This document shows positions 1 through 6,772 of a stretch of 12,961 nt of DNA, piece after piece (the stretch's first letter is position 1; each line of letters begins with the position of its first letter). The position numbers and the translations under genes were made by a program. The notes beneath the pieces were generated by a model. The model made no database searches, was not told where the DNA came from, and worked only from the letters and a program-made list of their open reading frames with translations. Source of the DNA: Candidatus Methanophagales archaeon (GTDB taxonomy: Archaea > Halobacteriota > Syntropharchaeia > Alkanophagales > Methanospirareceae); contig JAGGZZ010000256.1 in NCBI GenBank assembly GCA_021161765.1, positions 1-12,961 of the forward strand, written 5' to 3'.

Positions 1-63
1 GCCACGTAGTCTAACCCGCCAATATTAATTAGCTTTTGAGTTTGTTTTACAAAAAAGCATACA

Positions 64-1017
64 ATGAAATTCCTCGTATTGGGTGCAGGAGCATTAGGAA
101 CTGCATTTGGCGGTATGTTAGCTGATGCTGGGCATGATGTTACACTCATCGGCAGAGAAAAGCATATAAAACCCATAAGGGAACACGGGCTCAGAATCAC
201 CGGGATATGGGGCTCGCACATAATAAAAAATATGGGGGCAATGCCCGAACTAAACGCAAATTGCGAACCCGACGCTGACGTGGTCCTGTTAACCACAAAA
301 TCGTTTGATACTGAAAATGCGATGCAAGAATTACAACCACTTATTGGTGATAATTCCGTGGTTATCAGCTTGCAGAACGGCATCGGGAACGAGGAAATCA
401 TAGCACGGTATGTCGGAAAAGAACGCACAATGGGTGGGACGGTTATAACGGGTTTTGAGATGCCAAAACCGGGAGAAGTAGAAATAACCGTTTCCGCAGC
501 TACGACAAAAATCGGCGAACTCAACAACGAAATCACGCAGAGATTAAGAAAAATCGTTGCGATATTCAACGATGCGGGGATGCCTTCAGATGCCGTGGAT
601 AATATCCAGACGCATATCTGGGCTAAAGCATTGTACAGCGCAGCGTTGAATCCCCTGAGTGCGATTTTCCGGGTTGAGTACGGCAAACTCACAGACCCTC
701 ATTCTTTTGCGGTTATCGAAGCGTTAATTCACGAAGCTTTTGAAGTCGCAAAGGCGGAGGGAGTCGAACTGTTCTGGAATAGTGCGGAAGAGTACTCGGA
801 TTATCTACGGCGTGAACAGATACCCCCGACCGAGAAGCATCACTCTTCAATGCTTAATGACATAAAAAGAGGTAAAAAGACCGAAATAGATTTCTTGAAC
901 GGTGTTTTTGTAGCGTTGGGTAAAAGGCATAACATCCCCACTCCGGTAAACGAGACCATCGTCAGGGAGATAAAGTTTCTGGAGTCCCCAAAAAACCACG
1001 AGATTTTACGAGATTAA
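64..1017 (+). CDS. panE: 2-dehydropantoate 2-reductase (ketopantoate reductase)
   Basis: Predicted to reduce ketopantoate to pantoate with NADPH, in the cytoplasm, on the route to coenzyme A. The 317-residue protein is normal length for the family. Seen: an N-terminal Rossmann motif GAGALG (residues 7-12), LTTKS at 76-80, NGIGN at 105-109, and the C-terminal helical domain with WAKALYSAALNPLSAIF around 186-202, giving a catalytic Lys188 and Asn196. SSMLNDI then TEID supplies the Ser/Glu pair (about Ser261-262 and Glu274). The start at 64 directly precedes the Rossmann strand; there is no clear Shine-Dalgarno sequence, and an AT-rich stretch at 22-30 could be a TATA box for a short-leader transcript. 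Odd: the last eight or so codons lie inside a dispersed repeat (994-1141), so the C-terminus (NHEILRD) is probably repeat-derived. Family assignment is firm; physiological substrate is inferred. Confidence 0.93.
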   Translation: MKFLVLGAGALGTAFGGMLADAGHDVTLIGREKHIKPIREHGLRITGIWGSHIIKNMGAMPELNANCEPDADVVLLTTKSFDTENAMQELQPLIGDNSVVISLQNGIGNEEIIARYVGKERTMGGTVITGFEMPKPGEVEITVSAATTKIGELNNEITQRLRKIVAIFNDAGMPSDAVDNIQTHIWAKALYSAALNPLSAIFRVEYGKLTDPHSFAVIEALIHEAFEVAKAEGVELFWNSAEEYSDYLRREQIPPTEKHHSSMLNDIKRGKKTEIDFLNGVFVALGKRHNIPTPVNETIVREIKFLESPKNHEILRD

Positions 1018-1141
1018 CCCCCTCACTTTTTCTTTTTAACAAAAAGAAAAAGTGTGCTAAAAGAAAAACAAATAATTTTTTCTTTCTTAGCACAGGTTCT
1101 TTCTTTGGAAAAGAAAGAAAGTGTTGTGTAATCTTGTGGTT
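994..1141. repeat. Dispersed inverted-repeat element, copy A (MITE-like)
   Basis: The ends are AACCACGAGATT (994-1005) and AATCTTGTGGTT (1130-1141), near-perfect inverted copies of each other. The left end with its inner extension (ACGAGATTAACCCC) matches the reverse complement of the right ends of the elements at 7564-7679 and 8869-8992. The right end matches the reverse complement of their left ends. Copy A is therefore inverted relative to the other two. Its interior differs from theirs and consists of three consecutive A/T-rich hairpins: 1024-1054, 1054-1093 (GTGCTAA paired with TTAGCAC) and 1097-1119 (10 bp stem, GGA loop). It carries no gene and overlaps the 3' end of panE. A non-autonomous element is one explanation; origin is inferred. 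Confidence 0.75.
1024..1054 (+). terminator. Perfect A/T hairpin after panE, possible terminator
   Basis: A 14 bp perfect stem (1024-1037 with 1041-1054) closes on a 3-base loop. The left arm is two T5 runs separated by C, so panE transcripts would carry a U-rich tract seven bases after the stop codon. Archaeal termination depends mainly on U-rich tracts, so termination here is plausible but inferred. Confidence 0.5.
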
Positions 1142-1161
1142 ATGTATCGGGCAAAGAGAAG

Positions 1162-1599
1162 ATGGAAAGAAAAGAAAAGACAAAATATGTCTATATCGAG
1201 CATCCCTCGGACGTGGGATTCGAGGCGTATGGCGATACGCTGGAGGAACTATTTGCTAATGCCGCTATCGCAACTTACAGCTTCATGACCGATGTAGACG
1301 GGATAGAAGAAGAGGAAGAGTGGGAGCGAGAAATAGAGATAAAATCCGAAGACCTCTACAGCTTGATGTTCGATTGGCTGGACGAAATGATTTTTATGTT
1401 CGAAGCCGAATCACTGGTAATGAAAAAGTTTGATATAGACGTGAATTCCACGGATTTCAGCATAGTAGGTACGTGCAGAGGCGGCAGATTCGACCCGTAC
1501 AAACACGACTCAGGCATAATAATAAAAGCCGTTACGTACAACATGATGGAGATAAAGAGGAACGAGATTTGGCATGCGAGGGTCGTTTTAGACGTCTAA
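1162..1599 (+). CDS. Archease (RtcB tRNA-ligase activator)
   Basis: Archease is known to accelerate guanylylation and turnover of the RNA ligase RtcB, which joins tRNA exons in archaea. The 145-residue protein is normal family length. Seen: the N-terminal EHPSDVGFEAYGDTLEELF signature (compare the common EHTADIG form), with a likely metal-binding Asp17 in HPSD, an Asp44 in the FMTD segment, and the invariant C-terminal ARVVLDV ending with Asp144. The Ca/metal-binding role of these Asp residues is known from the family and not shown here. No rtcB gene lies in the window. The start ATG follows a weak purine run (AAAGAGAAG). The gene is convergent with the coiled-coil gene on the opposite strand, and the two overlap by 12 bases that form a perfect palindrome (1588-1599) encoding Leu-Asp-Val-stop on both strands. 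Confidence 0.92.
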   Translation: MERKEKTKYVYIEHPSDVGFEAYGDTLEELFANAAIATYSFMTDVDGIEEEEEWEREIEIKSEDLYSLMFDWLDEMIFMFEAESLVMKKFDIDVNSTDFSIVGTCRGGRFDPYKHDSGIIIKAVTYNMMEIKRNEIWHARVVLDV

Positions 1600-2868
1600 A
1601 TTTACCTCTATCGGCTTACCCGCAATCGCTTCCAACGTACCGGGTAAACGCCTCGTTTTTACTTCGAGTTCCTCTTCCAGCGAAACTACATGCCGTTTTG
1701 AGCGCTCTATTCCTTCTCGTAATCGCGTGAGTTGTCCCCGGGCAGATGCGATTGATTGTTCGACCTTTTTTCGTTCTTTATGTATTGTCATCTCCGCAAG
1801 TTCGCCTTTAATGTGCACAATTTGCGATTGTAATCCTTCGTGTTTTTCTTTTATACTTGCTAACTCGCCATTTAACAGGCGGTCTATCCATTTCAGTGTC
1901 TTGTCTCGCTTTCGCTCCTTCAGGATAGACCTATCTTCTTCAATAACATCCTTTACAGAAGTCAGAAACCCGTTGATGTCCGCATCGAGCGCTCGAATTG
2001 GAGAAGACAGGATTGAAGATACCGCTTTTCGCACATCGGGAGTAAGCGTGTGCCGTCCCGTCTCATCCTGCTTCTTCAACAGGTTGAGTTCCTTGTTAAT
2101 CGGGGAGAACAATTTGCCAACGTCCGATTCGAGTGTGCTCAACGCCTGCTCCAGGGAAAACAACTCTGTTTCGAGTGCTTTGAACCGCATCCATTCTTCC
2201 TGGTCTTCAATCGCGCTCAATCTTTTCTCTTCTTTTTCTATTTCCCGCTCGAGTGCAGAACACTCGTTCTCTCGCGCACTGACGTTCTCCTTTTCCTTTT
2301 CTATCCTCGATTTTAGCTCTTTTATGTCCTCTACTATCCCGGGCACTCGTTCTAAATGCATAATCTGGCTTTCTTTACCGCGAATGGGTGCGATAAGCTT
2401 GTCAAGTGCCGTTCTCAACTGATTTAGTTCTGCAACGGTTTCCTTAACCTCATCTGGAAAGAGTGACCGAACATGGTAGATGGTCTTAGATGATTTGTCA
2501 AAGACAAACGCTATGCTGGATGCAGTGGTGTCATAAAAGGATAAAACGGTTTTATAATCGGTTTGGCTCGGAATCTGCATTTTTCCGGTCAGCGAACGGA
2601 GATGTTTTACCATTCTATCACGCCCGGACAATCCTATTTTTTCTACCTGCACCGGCATATCTTCCGCCGGTTCGGCATCCTGAAGCTCGGAAATGCGGTG
2701 CTCGAGTCGCTCATGTATGTCCTTTATCTCTTCATACAACGGTTCAGCACTTGTGCTCAGACCACGAAATAGCGTTTCCGTTGCTATCTCCAACCACGCA
2801 TCTATTCCATCGAAGGTAACGGTGGTCGGTATTTCCTCCTTGCCTATGATTCTCTTTAGCCACTTCAT
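1588..2868 (-). CDS. Coiled-coil protein of unknown function
   Basis: I do not recognise this 426-residue protein. It has a globular-looking N-terminal part (about 1-160) with a short basic start MKWLKRIIGK and a mixed beta-rich patch near 105-135 (FYDTTASSIAFVFD). Two long charged heptad-like regions follow (about 165-250 and 335-405, rich in Glu, Lys, Arg and Leu), separated by a segment with SSPIRALDADINGFL around 288-302. No signal peptide, membrane helix or Walker motif is visible, so despite the coiled coils there is no support for an SMC/Rad50 ATPase. It lies 18 bases downstream of the LysE-type gene on the same strand and probably shares its transcript. The start ATG has no Shine-Dalgarno sequence, only AT-rich DNA. 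Its C-terminal LDV is shared on the opposite strand with archease. Confidence 0.8.
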   Translation of the reverse strand: MKWLKRIIGKEEIPTTVTFDGIDAWLEIATETLFRGLSTSAEPLYEEIKDIHERLEHRISELQDAEPAEDMPVQVEKIGLSGRDRMVKHLRSLTGKMQIPSQTDYKTVLSFYDTTASSIAFVFDKSSKTIYHVRSLFPDEVKETVAELNQLRTALDKLIAPIRGKESQIMHLERVPGIVEDIKELKSRIEKEKENVSARENECSALEREIEKEEKRLSAIEDQEEWMRFKALETELFSLEQALSTLESDVGKLFSPINKELNLLKKQDETGRHTLTPDVRKAVSSILSSPIRALDADINGFLTSVKDVIEEDRSILKERKRDKTLKWIDRLLNGELASIKEKHEGLQSQIVHIKGELAEMTIHKERKKVEQSIASARGQLTRLREGIERSKRHVVSLEEELEVKTRRLPGTLEAIAGKPIEVNLDV

Positions 2869-2886
2869 TTTAATTTTAATACAATA

Positions 2887-3576
2887 CTATCCTGTTACAG
2901 CTACACCTACACCTCTAACAAAGAACCAAATACCCAGAACAATCAAAAAGACCGCTATTACGAGCATCGTCCATTCGTATCGCCTCCCAACGAAGAAATT
3001 CTTGCCCTTCGCAAAAGAGAAAGATACGAAAGAATACCATGCGAAATCGGAGAGGAAGTGTCCCAGCGTCACCAAAACTATACCTGTTAACGCCAGTTGT
3101 TGGAAGCCGCTGAATAACACCGGAAAACCTATCCCTATCCACCATGGTATAAAAGAGGGATTAAAAGCAGTAAGTATAAAACCAGCAAGAATCGAATTGT
3201 TATATTTCGCCGCTCGTATTTCAGCCCTTGTTTCCTTCTCTATCTGCGGGGACCCCTTTGCCCTTGCTTCTTTGATAATGAGTGAAGCGATTAAAATAAG
3301 TGCAAGGCTCCCTATTACACATACCAGAGCTTCAACGTGACTGAAATAGCTTCTCATCAATTCAAGTCCTAAAACTACAACTGCTACTATTAACGGGCAT
3401 TCAACGGAGATGTGTCCAATTATAGCGAGGGGTCCTGATAACGCTCCTTTCTTCAATGTGTCGGATATTACAAATGCAAACAGCGGTCCTGGTATCAACG
3501 CACCGCTCAGCCCTGTCAGAAATCCTATTCCTACCAGAGATGCTCCGATAATGAGTGGTGAAGAAATCATCTCCAT
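2887..3576 (-). CDS. LysE/RhtB-type membrane exporter
   Basis: An integral membrane protein of 229 residues, predicted to export amino acids or a similar small metabolite. Seen: about six hydrophobic segments (roughly 8-36, 47-72, 84-101, 128-154, 160-188, 202-221), the family's first-helix motif GALIPGPLFAFV (25-36) followed by a glycine-rich second helix, and the second-half motif AGFILTAFNPSFIPWW (131-146), where LysE proteins keep the N-P pair. Substrate cannot be deduced. The ATG at 3576 is preceded on the minus strand by TGAGGT at a spacing of 7, a reasonable Shine-Dalgarno sequence that supports this start over the Met three codons later. It is the first gene of a two-gene unit with the coiled-coil gene; no functional link between the two is evident. 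Confidence 0.85.
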   Translation of the reverse strand: MEMISSPLIIGASLVGIGFLTGLSGALIPGPLFAFVISDTLKKGALSGPLAIIGHISVECPLIVAVVVLGLELMRSYFSHVEALVCVIGSLALILIASLIIKEARAKGSPQIEKETRAEIRAAKYNNSILAGFILTAFNPSFIPWWIGIGFPVLFSGFQQLALTGIVLVTLGHFLSDFAWYSFVSFSFAKGKNFFVGRRYEWTMLVIAVFLIVLGIWFFVRGVGVAVTG

Positions 3577-3685
3577 GTCGTTAACCTCATCTCATTTAAA
3601 CTCGAAACTTATTAATCTATTTATTATTATTCTCTTAACTTATTGTTATTTAGTAAGTATGTAAGTATCTTGGGAATAATGGGCG
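3577..3685. promoter_or_regulatory. Divergent promoter region, LysE-type gene and tRNA-Ala
   Basis: A very AT-rich spacer (3595-3660) between a minus-strand gene and a plus-strand tRNA. On the minus strand an ATAAATAG-like TATA element around 3614-3622 lies about 25 bases before a likely transcript start near 3593. The Shine-Dalgarno GAGGT is at 3584-3588. On the plus strand a TTATTTAG stretch (3646-3653) is about 25-30 bases before the tRNA 5' end. Placement is inferred from archaeal promoter spacing. Confidence 0.4.
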
Positions 3686-3757
3686 GGGCTCGTAGCTCAG
3701 TGGAAGAGTGCCTCCTTCGCGAGGAGGATGCCACGGGTTCAAATCCCGTCGAGTCCA
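3686..3757 (+). tRNA. tRNA-Ala (anticodon CGC)
   Basis: A complete 72-base cloverleaf. The acceptor stem GGGCTCG pairs with CGAGTCC and contains a G3:U70 wobble, the alanine identity element; the discriminator base is A. The D stem is GCTC/GAGT with loop AGTGGAA. The anticodon stem CCTCC/GGAGG holds the loop TTCGCGA, giving anticodon CGC, which reads the alanine codon GCG. The T arm is ACGGG-TTCAAAT-CCCGT. CCA is not encoded (ATAA follows). No intron is seen. It stands alone between a divergent transporter and the proteasome operon. Confidence 0.96.
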
Positions 3758-3762
3758 TAAAT

Positions 3763-3783
3763 CTTTCTTCGAAAAAAAGAAAG
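3763..3783 (+). terminator. Small hairpin after tRNA-Ala
   Basis: CTTTCTT (3763-3769) is the inverted copy of AAGAAAG (3777-3783) across a 7-base A-rich loop, six bases after the tRNA 3' end. The left arm would give a pyrimidine-rich end to the tRNA precursor. It resembles the third hairpin in the repeat at 1097-1119 (TTCTTTCTTT...AAAGAAAGAA), so it may be a fragment of the same repeat material. The terminator role is inferred. Confidence 0.4.
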
Positions 3784-3795
3784 CTTTACCAAAGA

Positions 3796-3834
3796 GATAT
3801 AAGTAAAGTATAAAAGTAGAGAAAAAGAGGTGAT
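3796..3834 (+). promoter_or_regulatory. psmA promoter and ribosome binding site
   Basis: Two TATA-like elements, GATATAAG (3796-3803) and GTATAAAA (3809-3816), precede GAGGTGAT (3827-3834), an excellent match to the archaeal anti-Shine-Dalgarno sequence. The ribosome site ends four bases before the ATG at 3839 and so decides the psmA start. A GTG at 3830 lies inside it and should not be taken as the start. Which TATA element is used cannot be told from sequence. Confidence 0.65.
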
Positions 3835-3838
3835 AGAA

Positions 3839-4627
3839 ATGCAAATGATGCCACAAATGGGTTATGACAGGGCGATAACAGTATTCAGCCCTGATGGAAG
3901 GTTATTTCAGGTGGAATATGCGAGAGAAGCGGTGAAGAGAGGGACTACCGCCATTGGAATAAAGGCGCAGGATGGTGTTGTGCTACTGGTGGACAAGAGG
4001 TTGACTTCTCGTCTGTTAGAAGGAGGCTCCGTAGAGAAAATATTTCAAATAGATGAGCATATAGGGGCTGCAACTTCCGGATTGGTCGCAGATGCGAGGG
4101 TATTAATAGATAGAGGCAGAGTAGAAGCGCAAATAAACCAAATTGCTTATGGGGAGGCGATAGACGTGCAAACCTTAGCGAAGAAGATATGCGATTTTAA
4201 GCAAGCGTATACACAAATTGGTGGCCTTCGCCCTTTTGGTACCGCACTGTTGATTGGGGGCGTGTATAATGGAGATTGTTATTTGCTTGAGACCGACCCA
4301 AGTGGCGCATTGCTTGAATATAAAGCAACTGCGATAGGTTCCGGGAGGAGCGTCGTAACCGAGATGTTTGAGGAGAAATATAATGAGGACATCCTGCTCA
4401 AGGACGCCATCTTGCTCGGTTTGGAATCCCTGTATATTGTGACAGAGGGGAAGATAGACATAACAACCATTGATGCAGGTCTTGCGGAATTAGAGAAGAA
4501 GAAGTTCCGGATTTTGAGTGCCGACGAGTTAGAGCCGTACATAAATAAAGTGAAGAAAAGGAACAAAAAGGCTGCTGAGGGAACAGGAGCAAGCAAAGAG
4601 GAAGAGGGGAAGGAGAAGGAGAAATAA
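3839..4627 (+). CDS. psmA: Proteasome subunit alpha
   Basis: Forms the outer heptameric rings of the archaeal 20S proteasome and gates substrate entry. Seen: the alpha-type N-terminus MGYDRAITVFSPDGRLFQV (residues 7-25), i.e. the gate segment and H0 helix that distinguish alpha from beta subunits, and Lys67 in SVEKIF, at the position used by ATPase C-termini in other archaea. IGGLRPFGTALLIGG (about 130) is also family-typical. The protein is 262 residues from the ATG at 3839. That start gives MQMMPQMGYDRAI, which matches the N-terminus I remember from methanosarcinal alpha subunits, and is spaced correctly from GAGGTGAT. The C-terminus has an extra Lys/Glu-rich tail (about 237-262). First gene of the operon running through rrp42; no beta subunit or proteasomal ATPase is in the window. 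Confidence 0.96.
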   Translation: MQMMPQMGYDRAITVFSPDGRLFQVEYAREAVKRGTTAIGIKAQDGVVLLVDKRLTSRLLEGGSVEKIFQIDEHIGAATSGLVADARVLIDRGRVEAQINQIAYGEAIDVQTLAKKICDFKQAYTQIGGLRPFGTALLIGGVYNGDCYLLETDPSGALLEYKATAIGSGRSVVTEMFEEKYNEDILLKDAILLGLESLYIVTEGKIDITTIDAGLAELEKKKFRILSADELEPYINKVKKRNKKAAEGTGASKEEEGKEKEK

Positions 4628-4641
4628 GGAACAGGTATAAA

Positions 4642-5334
4642 ATGGTCAGTCTGGACAAGGCAGTGATAGCACGGTATAAATCGGGTAAGAAGAATTTTGA
4701 GGTCCTTGTAGACCCCGATAGGGCGGACTTGTTCAGAGGCGGTGCTGAAGAGAACATTGAAGATATTTTGGCGGTGGAAGAGATATTTGAAAACGCATCA
4801 AAAGGAGAAAAAGCAACAGAAGCCGATTTGATGCGCGTGTTTTCTACTTCTGATGCGCGTGAAATAGCGAAGAAGATATTAAAAGAAGGTGAAGTGCAGC
4901 TTACAGCAGGGCAAAGGAAGAAAAAGCTGGAAGAGAAGACGAAAGCGGTGATAAACAGAATTTCTCAAATTTCGATTAACCCCAAGACAAACACGCCTCA
5001 CCCACCTCAAAGAATAGAGATAGCGATGAAAGAGGCAAAGGTGCACATCGACCCGTTTAAGTCCGTGGACGAGCAGGTGAGTGCAACCGTGAAGGCAATA
5101 AGACCGATAATCCCGATAAAAATCGAGGAAATACAGGTAGCAATAAAAGTTCCCGCCGCATACACAGGGCGAATCTACGAACTAAAGAAGAATTATGGGG
5201 TAACGAAGGAGGAATGGCAAGCCGATGGCTCGTTCATCGCACTGGTGCACGTACCCGCAGGAATGCGGGATGAACTTTTCTCTTTTTTGAATGCTATCAC
5301 AAAAGGTGAAGTTCAAACGAGGATGGTGAAATAA
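4642..5334 (+). CDS. SBDS-family ribosome maturation protein
   Basis: Archaeal orthologue of the Shwachman-Bodian-Diamond syndrome protein, which in eukaryotes helps release eIF6 from 60S subunits; the archaeal role in large-subunit maturation is taken from homology. The 230-residue protein has the three expected parts: the N-terminal FYSH domain (about 1-85, with FEVLVDPDRADLFRGG), a helical middle domain carrying the conserved GEVQLTAGQRKKKLEEK and NPKTNTPHPPQRIE stretches (about 88-125), and a C-terminal ferredoxin-like domain ending FLNAITKGEVQTRMVK. It starts 14 bases after psmA and ends 5 bases before rrp4, so it is cotranscribed. Clustering with exosome genes is the known archaeal arrangement and fits a shared role in RNA and ribosome quality control. 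Confidence 0.95.
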   Translation: MVSLDKAVIARYKSGKKNFEVLVDPDRADLFRGGAEENIEDILAVEEIFENASKGEKATEADLMRVFSTSDAREIAKKILKEGEVQLTAGQRKKKLEEKTKAVINRISQISINPKTNTPHPPQRIEIAMKEAKVHIDPFKSVDEQVSATVKAIRPIIPIKIEEIQVAIKVPAAYTGRIYELKKNYGVTKEEWQADGSFIALVHVPAGMRDELFSFLNAITKGEVQTRMVK

Positions 5335-5339
5335 AAAAT

Positions 5340-6026
5340 ATGTATCAAGTAGTGGTTCCAGGGGATTTTCTCTCTGAAGAGACGAAACGTGCGGGAGAAG
5401 GAACTTATGTAGAGGAAGGCAAGGTTTACGCATCGCAATATGGCATCGCGAGTGAGCGAGGGGAGATAAAAGTAGTACCGCTTTCAGGGAAATATATGCC
5501 ATCAAAGGGGGATGTGGTAATAGGTAGAATAGCCGGGATTTCATTTCCGTTTTGGATTGTTGACCTCGCCTCGCCCTATGAAGCGCGATTACACGTGTCC
5601 GCACTTTCGGGAATAACGAGGGAGCAAATAGAGTTTGGCAACATGAGCGAGTATCTGGATGTAGATGATCTGGTGGTGGTAAAGGTAATGGATGTAAACG
5701 CGCTGATGAAGATAGAGTTGGCATTACAAGAAGACATTGAGCTGAGAAGAGGAGGGCGATTGGTAGAAATACCGCATACTAAAGTGCCGCGGGTCATAGG
5801 CCGGAATGGTTCAATGATAAAGATGCTAAAGGAGAAATGTAATTGTTTTATATTCATTGCAAAGAATGGTCGTATTTGGATACGGGGCAAAGAGGATGAT
5901 ATGGATCTCGCATCCATGGTGATATTAAAGATTGCGAGGGAATCTCATACTTCGGGTTTAACAGATAGAGTAGCGGAGTTTTTAGATTCTTTTAGAAAAG
6001 AAAAAGAAAGAGGATTAAGAGGATAA
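5340..6026 (+). CDS. rrp4: Exosome complex RNA-binding protein Rrp4
   Basis: Cap subunit of the archaeal exosome, which binds RNA above the Rrp41/Rrp42 ring and promotes degradation of poly(A)-like substrates. The 228-residue protein shows the N-terminal domain (VVPGDFL at 5-11, a family hallmark), an S1 domain (about 57-125, GDVVIGRIAGISFPFWIVDL) and a KH domain (about 142-200) with the GRNG loop at 154-157. It ends in a basic tail. It begins 5 bases after the SBDS stop and ends 6 bases before rrp41. The alternative cap protein Csl4 has a different C-terminal zinc ribbon, which is absent here, so Rrp4 is the better name. Confidence 0.95.
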   Translation: MYQVVVPGDFLSEETKRAGEGTYVEEGKVYASQYGIASERGEIKVVPLSGKYMPSKGDVVIGRIAGISFPFWIVDLASPYEARLHVSALSGITREQIEFGNMSEYLDVDDLVVVKVMDVNALMKIELALQEDIELRRGGRLVEIPHTKVPRVIGRNGSMIKMLKEKCNCFIFIAKNGRIWIRGKEDDMDLASMVILKIARESHTSGLTDRVAEFLDSFRKEKERGLRG

Positions 6027-6032
6027 AGAAGA

Positions 6033-6770
6033 ATGAAAGAAGAAATAGAACTTATAAAGGATGGGAAGCGATTGGATGGAAGAGGTTTTGACGAGCTCAG
6101 GCCTATAAAGATAGAGGTTGGCGTGTTAAAACGAGCAGATGGGTCATGCTACTTAGAATTAGGTGATAACAAGGTGATAGCTGCGGTATATGGACCGAGG
6201 GAGATGCATCCGAGACACGCGCAAGACGCGAAAATGGCGGTGGTCAAATTCAGGTATAATATGGCGCCTTTTTCTACGGATGATAGGAAAAGACCAGGAC
6301 CAGATAGAAGGAGCGTGGAGATATCGAAAGTGTGTCGCGAAGCATTTGACCCGGTTATCATGAGAGAGCTTTACCCGAAGGCGGGAATAGAGGTCTATGT
6401 AGAGCTACTTCAGTCAGATGCAGGAACGAGAACAGCGGGGATAAACGCGGCTTCTATCGCTCTCGCGGATGCCGGGATACCAATGAAGGACCTGGTTTCT
6501 TCGATTGCCGTGGGTAAAATAAATGGAGAGGTGGTACTGGATTTAAATGCTGTGGAAGATAATAATGGAGAAGCCGATATGCCGATAGCGATGATCGCGC
6601 GTACAAACACGATAACCGCGCTGCAAATGGATGGGCGCTTGACGAAAGAAGAATTTGGACGAGGGCTGAAGCTTGCGATGGGTGCATGTCATCAGATATA
6701 CGAGTTACAGCGAGCGGCATTAGTCACGCGATATAATCAAAATTATGAAAGCAAAAAGGAGGAGAAATAG
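6033..6770 (+). CDS. rrp41: Exosome complex exonuclease Rrp41
   Basis: Catalytic RNase PH-type subunit of the archaeal exosome, performing phosphorolytic 3'-5' degradation of RNA and the reverse tailing reaction. The 245-residue protein has RLDGRGFDELRPI (13-25), FRYNMAPFS (73-81), the phosphate-binding GTRTAG (131-136), and EDNNGEADMPIA (175-186), whose Asp176 and Asp182 correspond to the acidic catalytic residues of the family. Rrp42 lacks that constellation, so the two can be told apart. A GAGGAT purine run at 6017 precedes the ATG. Two bases separate it from rrp42, consistent with equal production of ring subunits. Confidence 0.96.
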   Translation: MKEEIELIKDGKRLDGRGFDELRPIKIEVGVLKRADGSCYLELGDNKVIAAVYGPREMHPRHAQDAKMAVVKFRYNMAPFSTDDRKRPGPDRRSVEISKVCREAFDPVIMRELYPKAGIEVYVELLQSDAGTRTAGINAASIALADAGIPMKDLVSSIAVGKINGEVVLDLNAVEDNNGEADMPIAMIARTNTITALQMDGRLTKEEFGRGLKLAMGACHQIYELQRAALVTRYNQNYESKKEEK

Positions 6771-6772
6771 AA

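Noticed and set aside
962..1183. Minus-strand small frame covering the panE-archease gap
   Set aside because: It is encoded almost wholly by the A/T hairpins and has no ribosome site; its product is Phe/Lys/Leu-rich noise.
1727..2422. Long plus-strand reading frame opposite the coiled-coil gene (231 codons)
   Set aside because: Its product is Ser/Phe/Arg-rich without recognisable domains, and it is the antisense shadow of the minus-strand gene, which has coherent heptads and good neighbours.
2693..3340. Plus-strand frame of 215 codons across the start of the coiled-coil gene and the LysE-type gene
   Set aside because: It runs antisense to a clear membrane transporter and has no ribosome site or family motif.
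3650..3856. Minus-strand frame across the tRNA gene
   Set aside because: It is antisense to a complete tRNA-Ala, so coding use is very unlikely.
5182..5724. Minus-strand frame of 180 codons across SBDS and rrp4
   Set aside because: It is opposite two firmly identified genes, and its composition (His, Leu, Pro, Ser) is typical of antisense translation.
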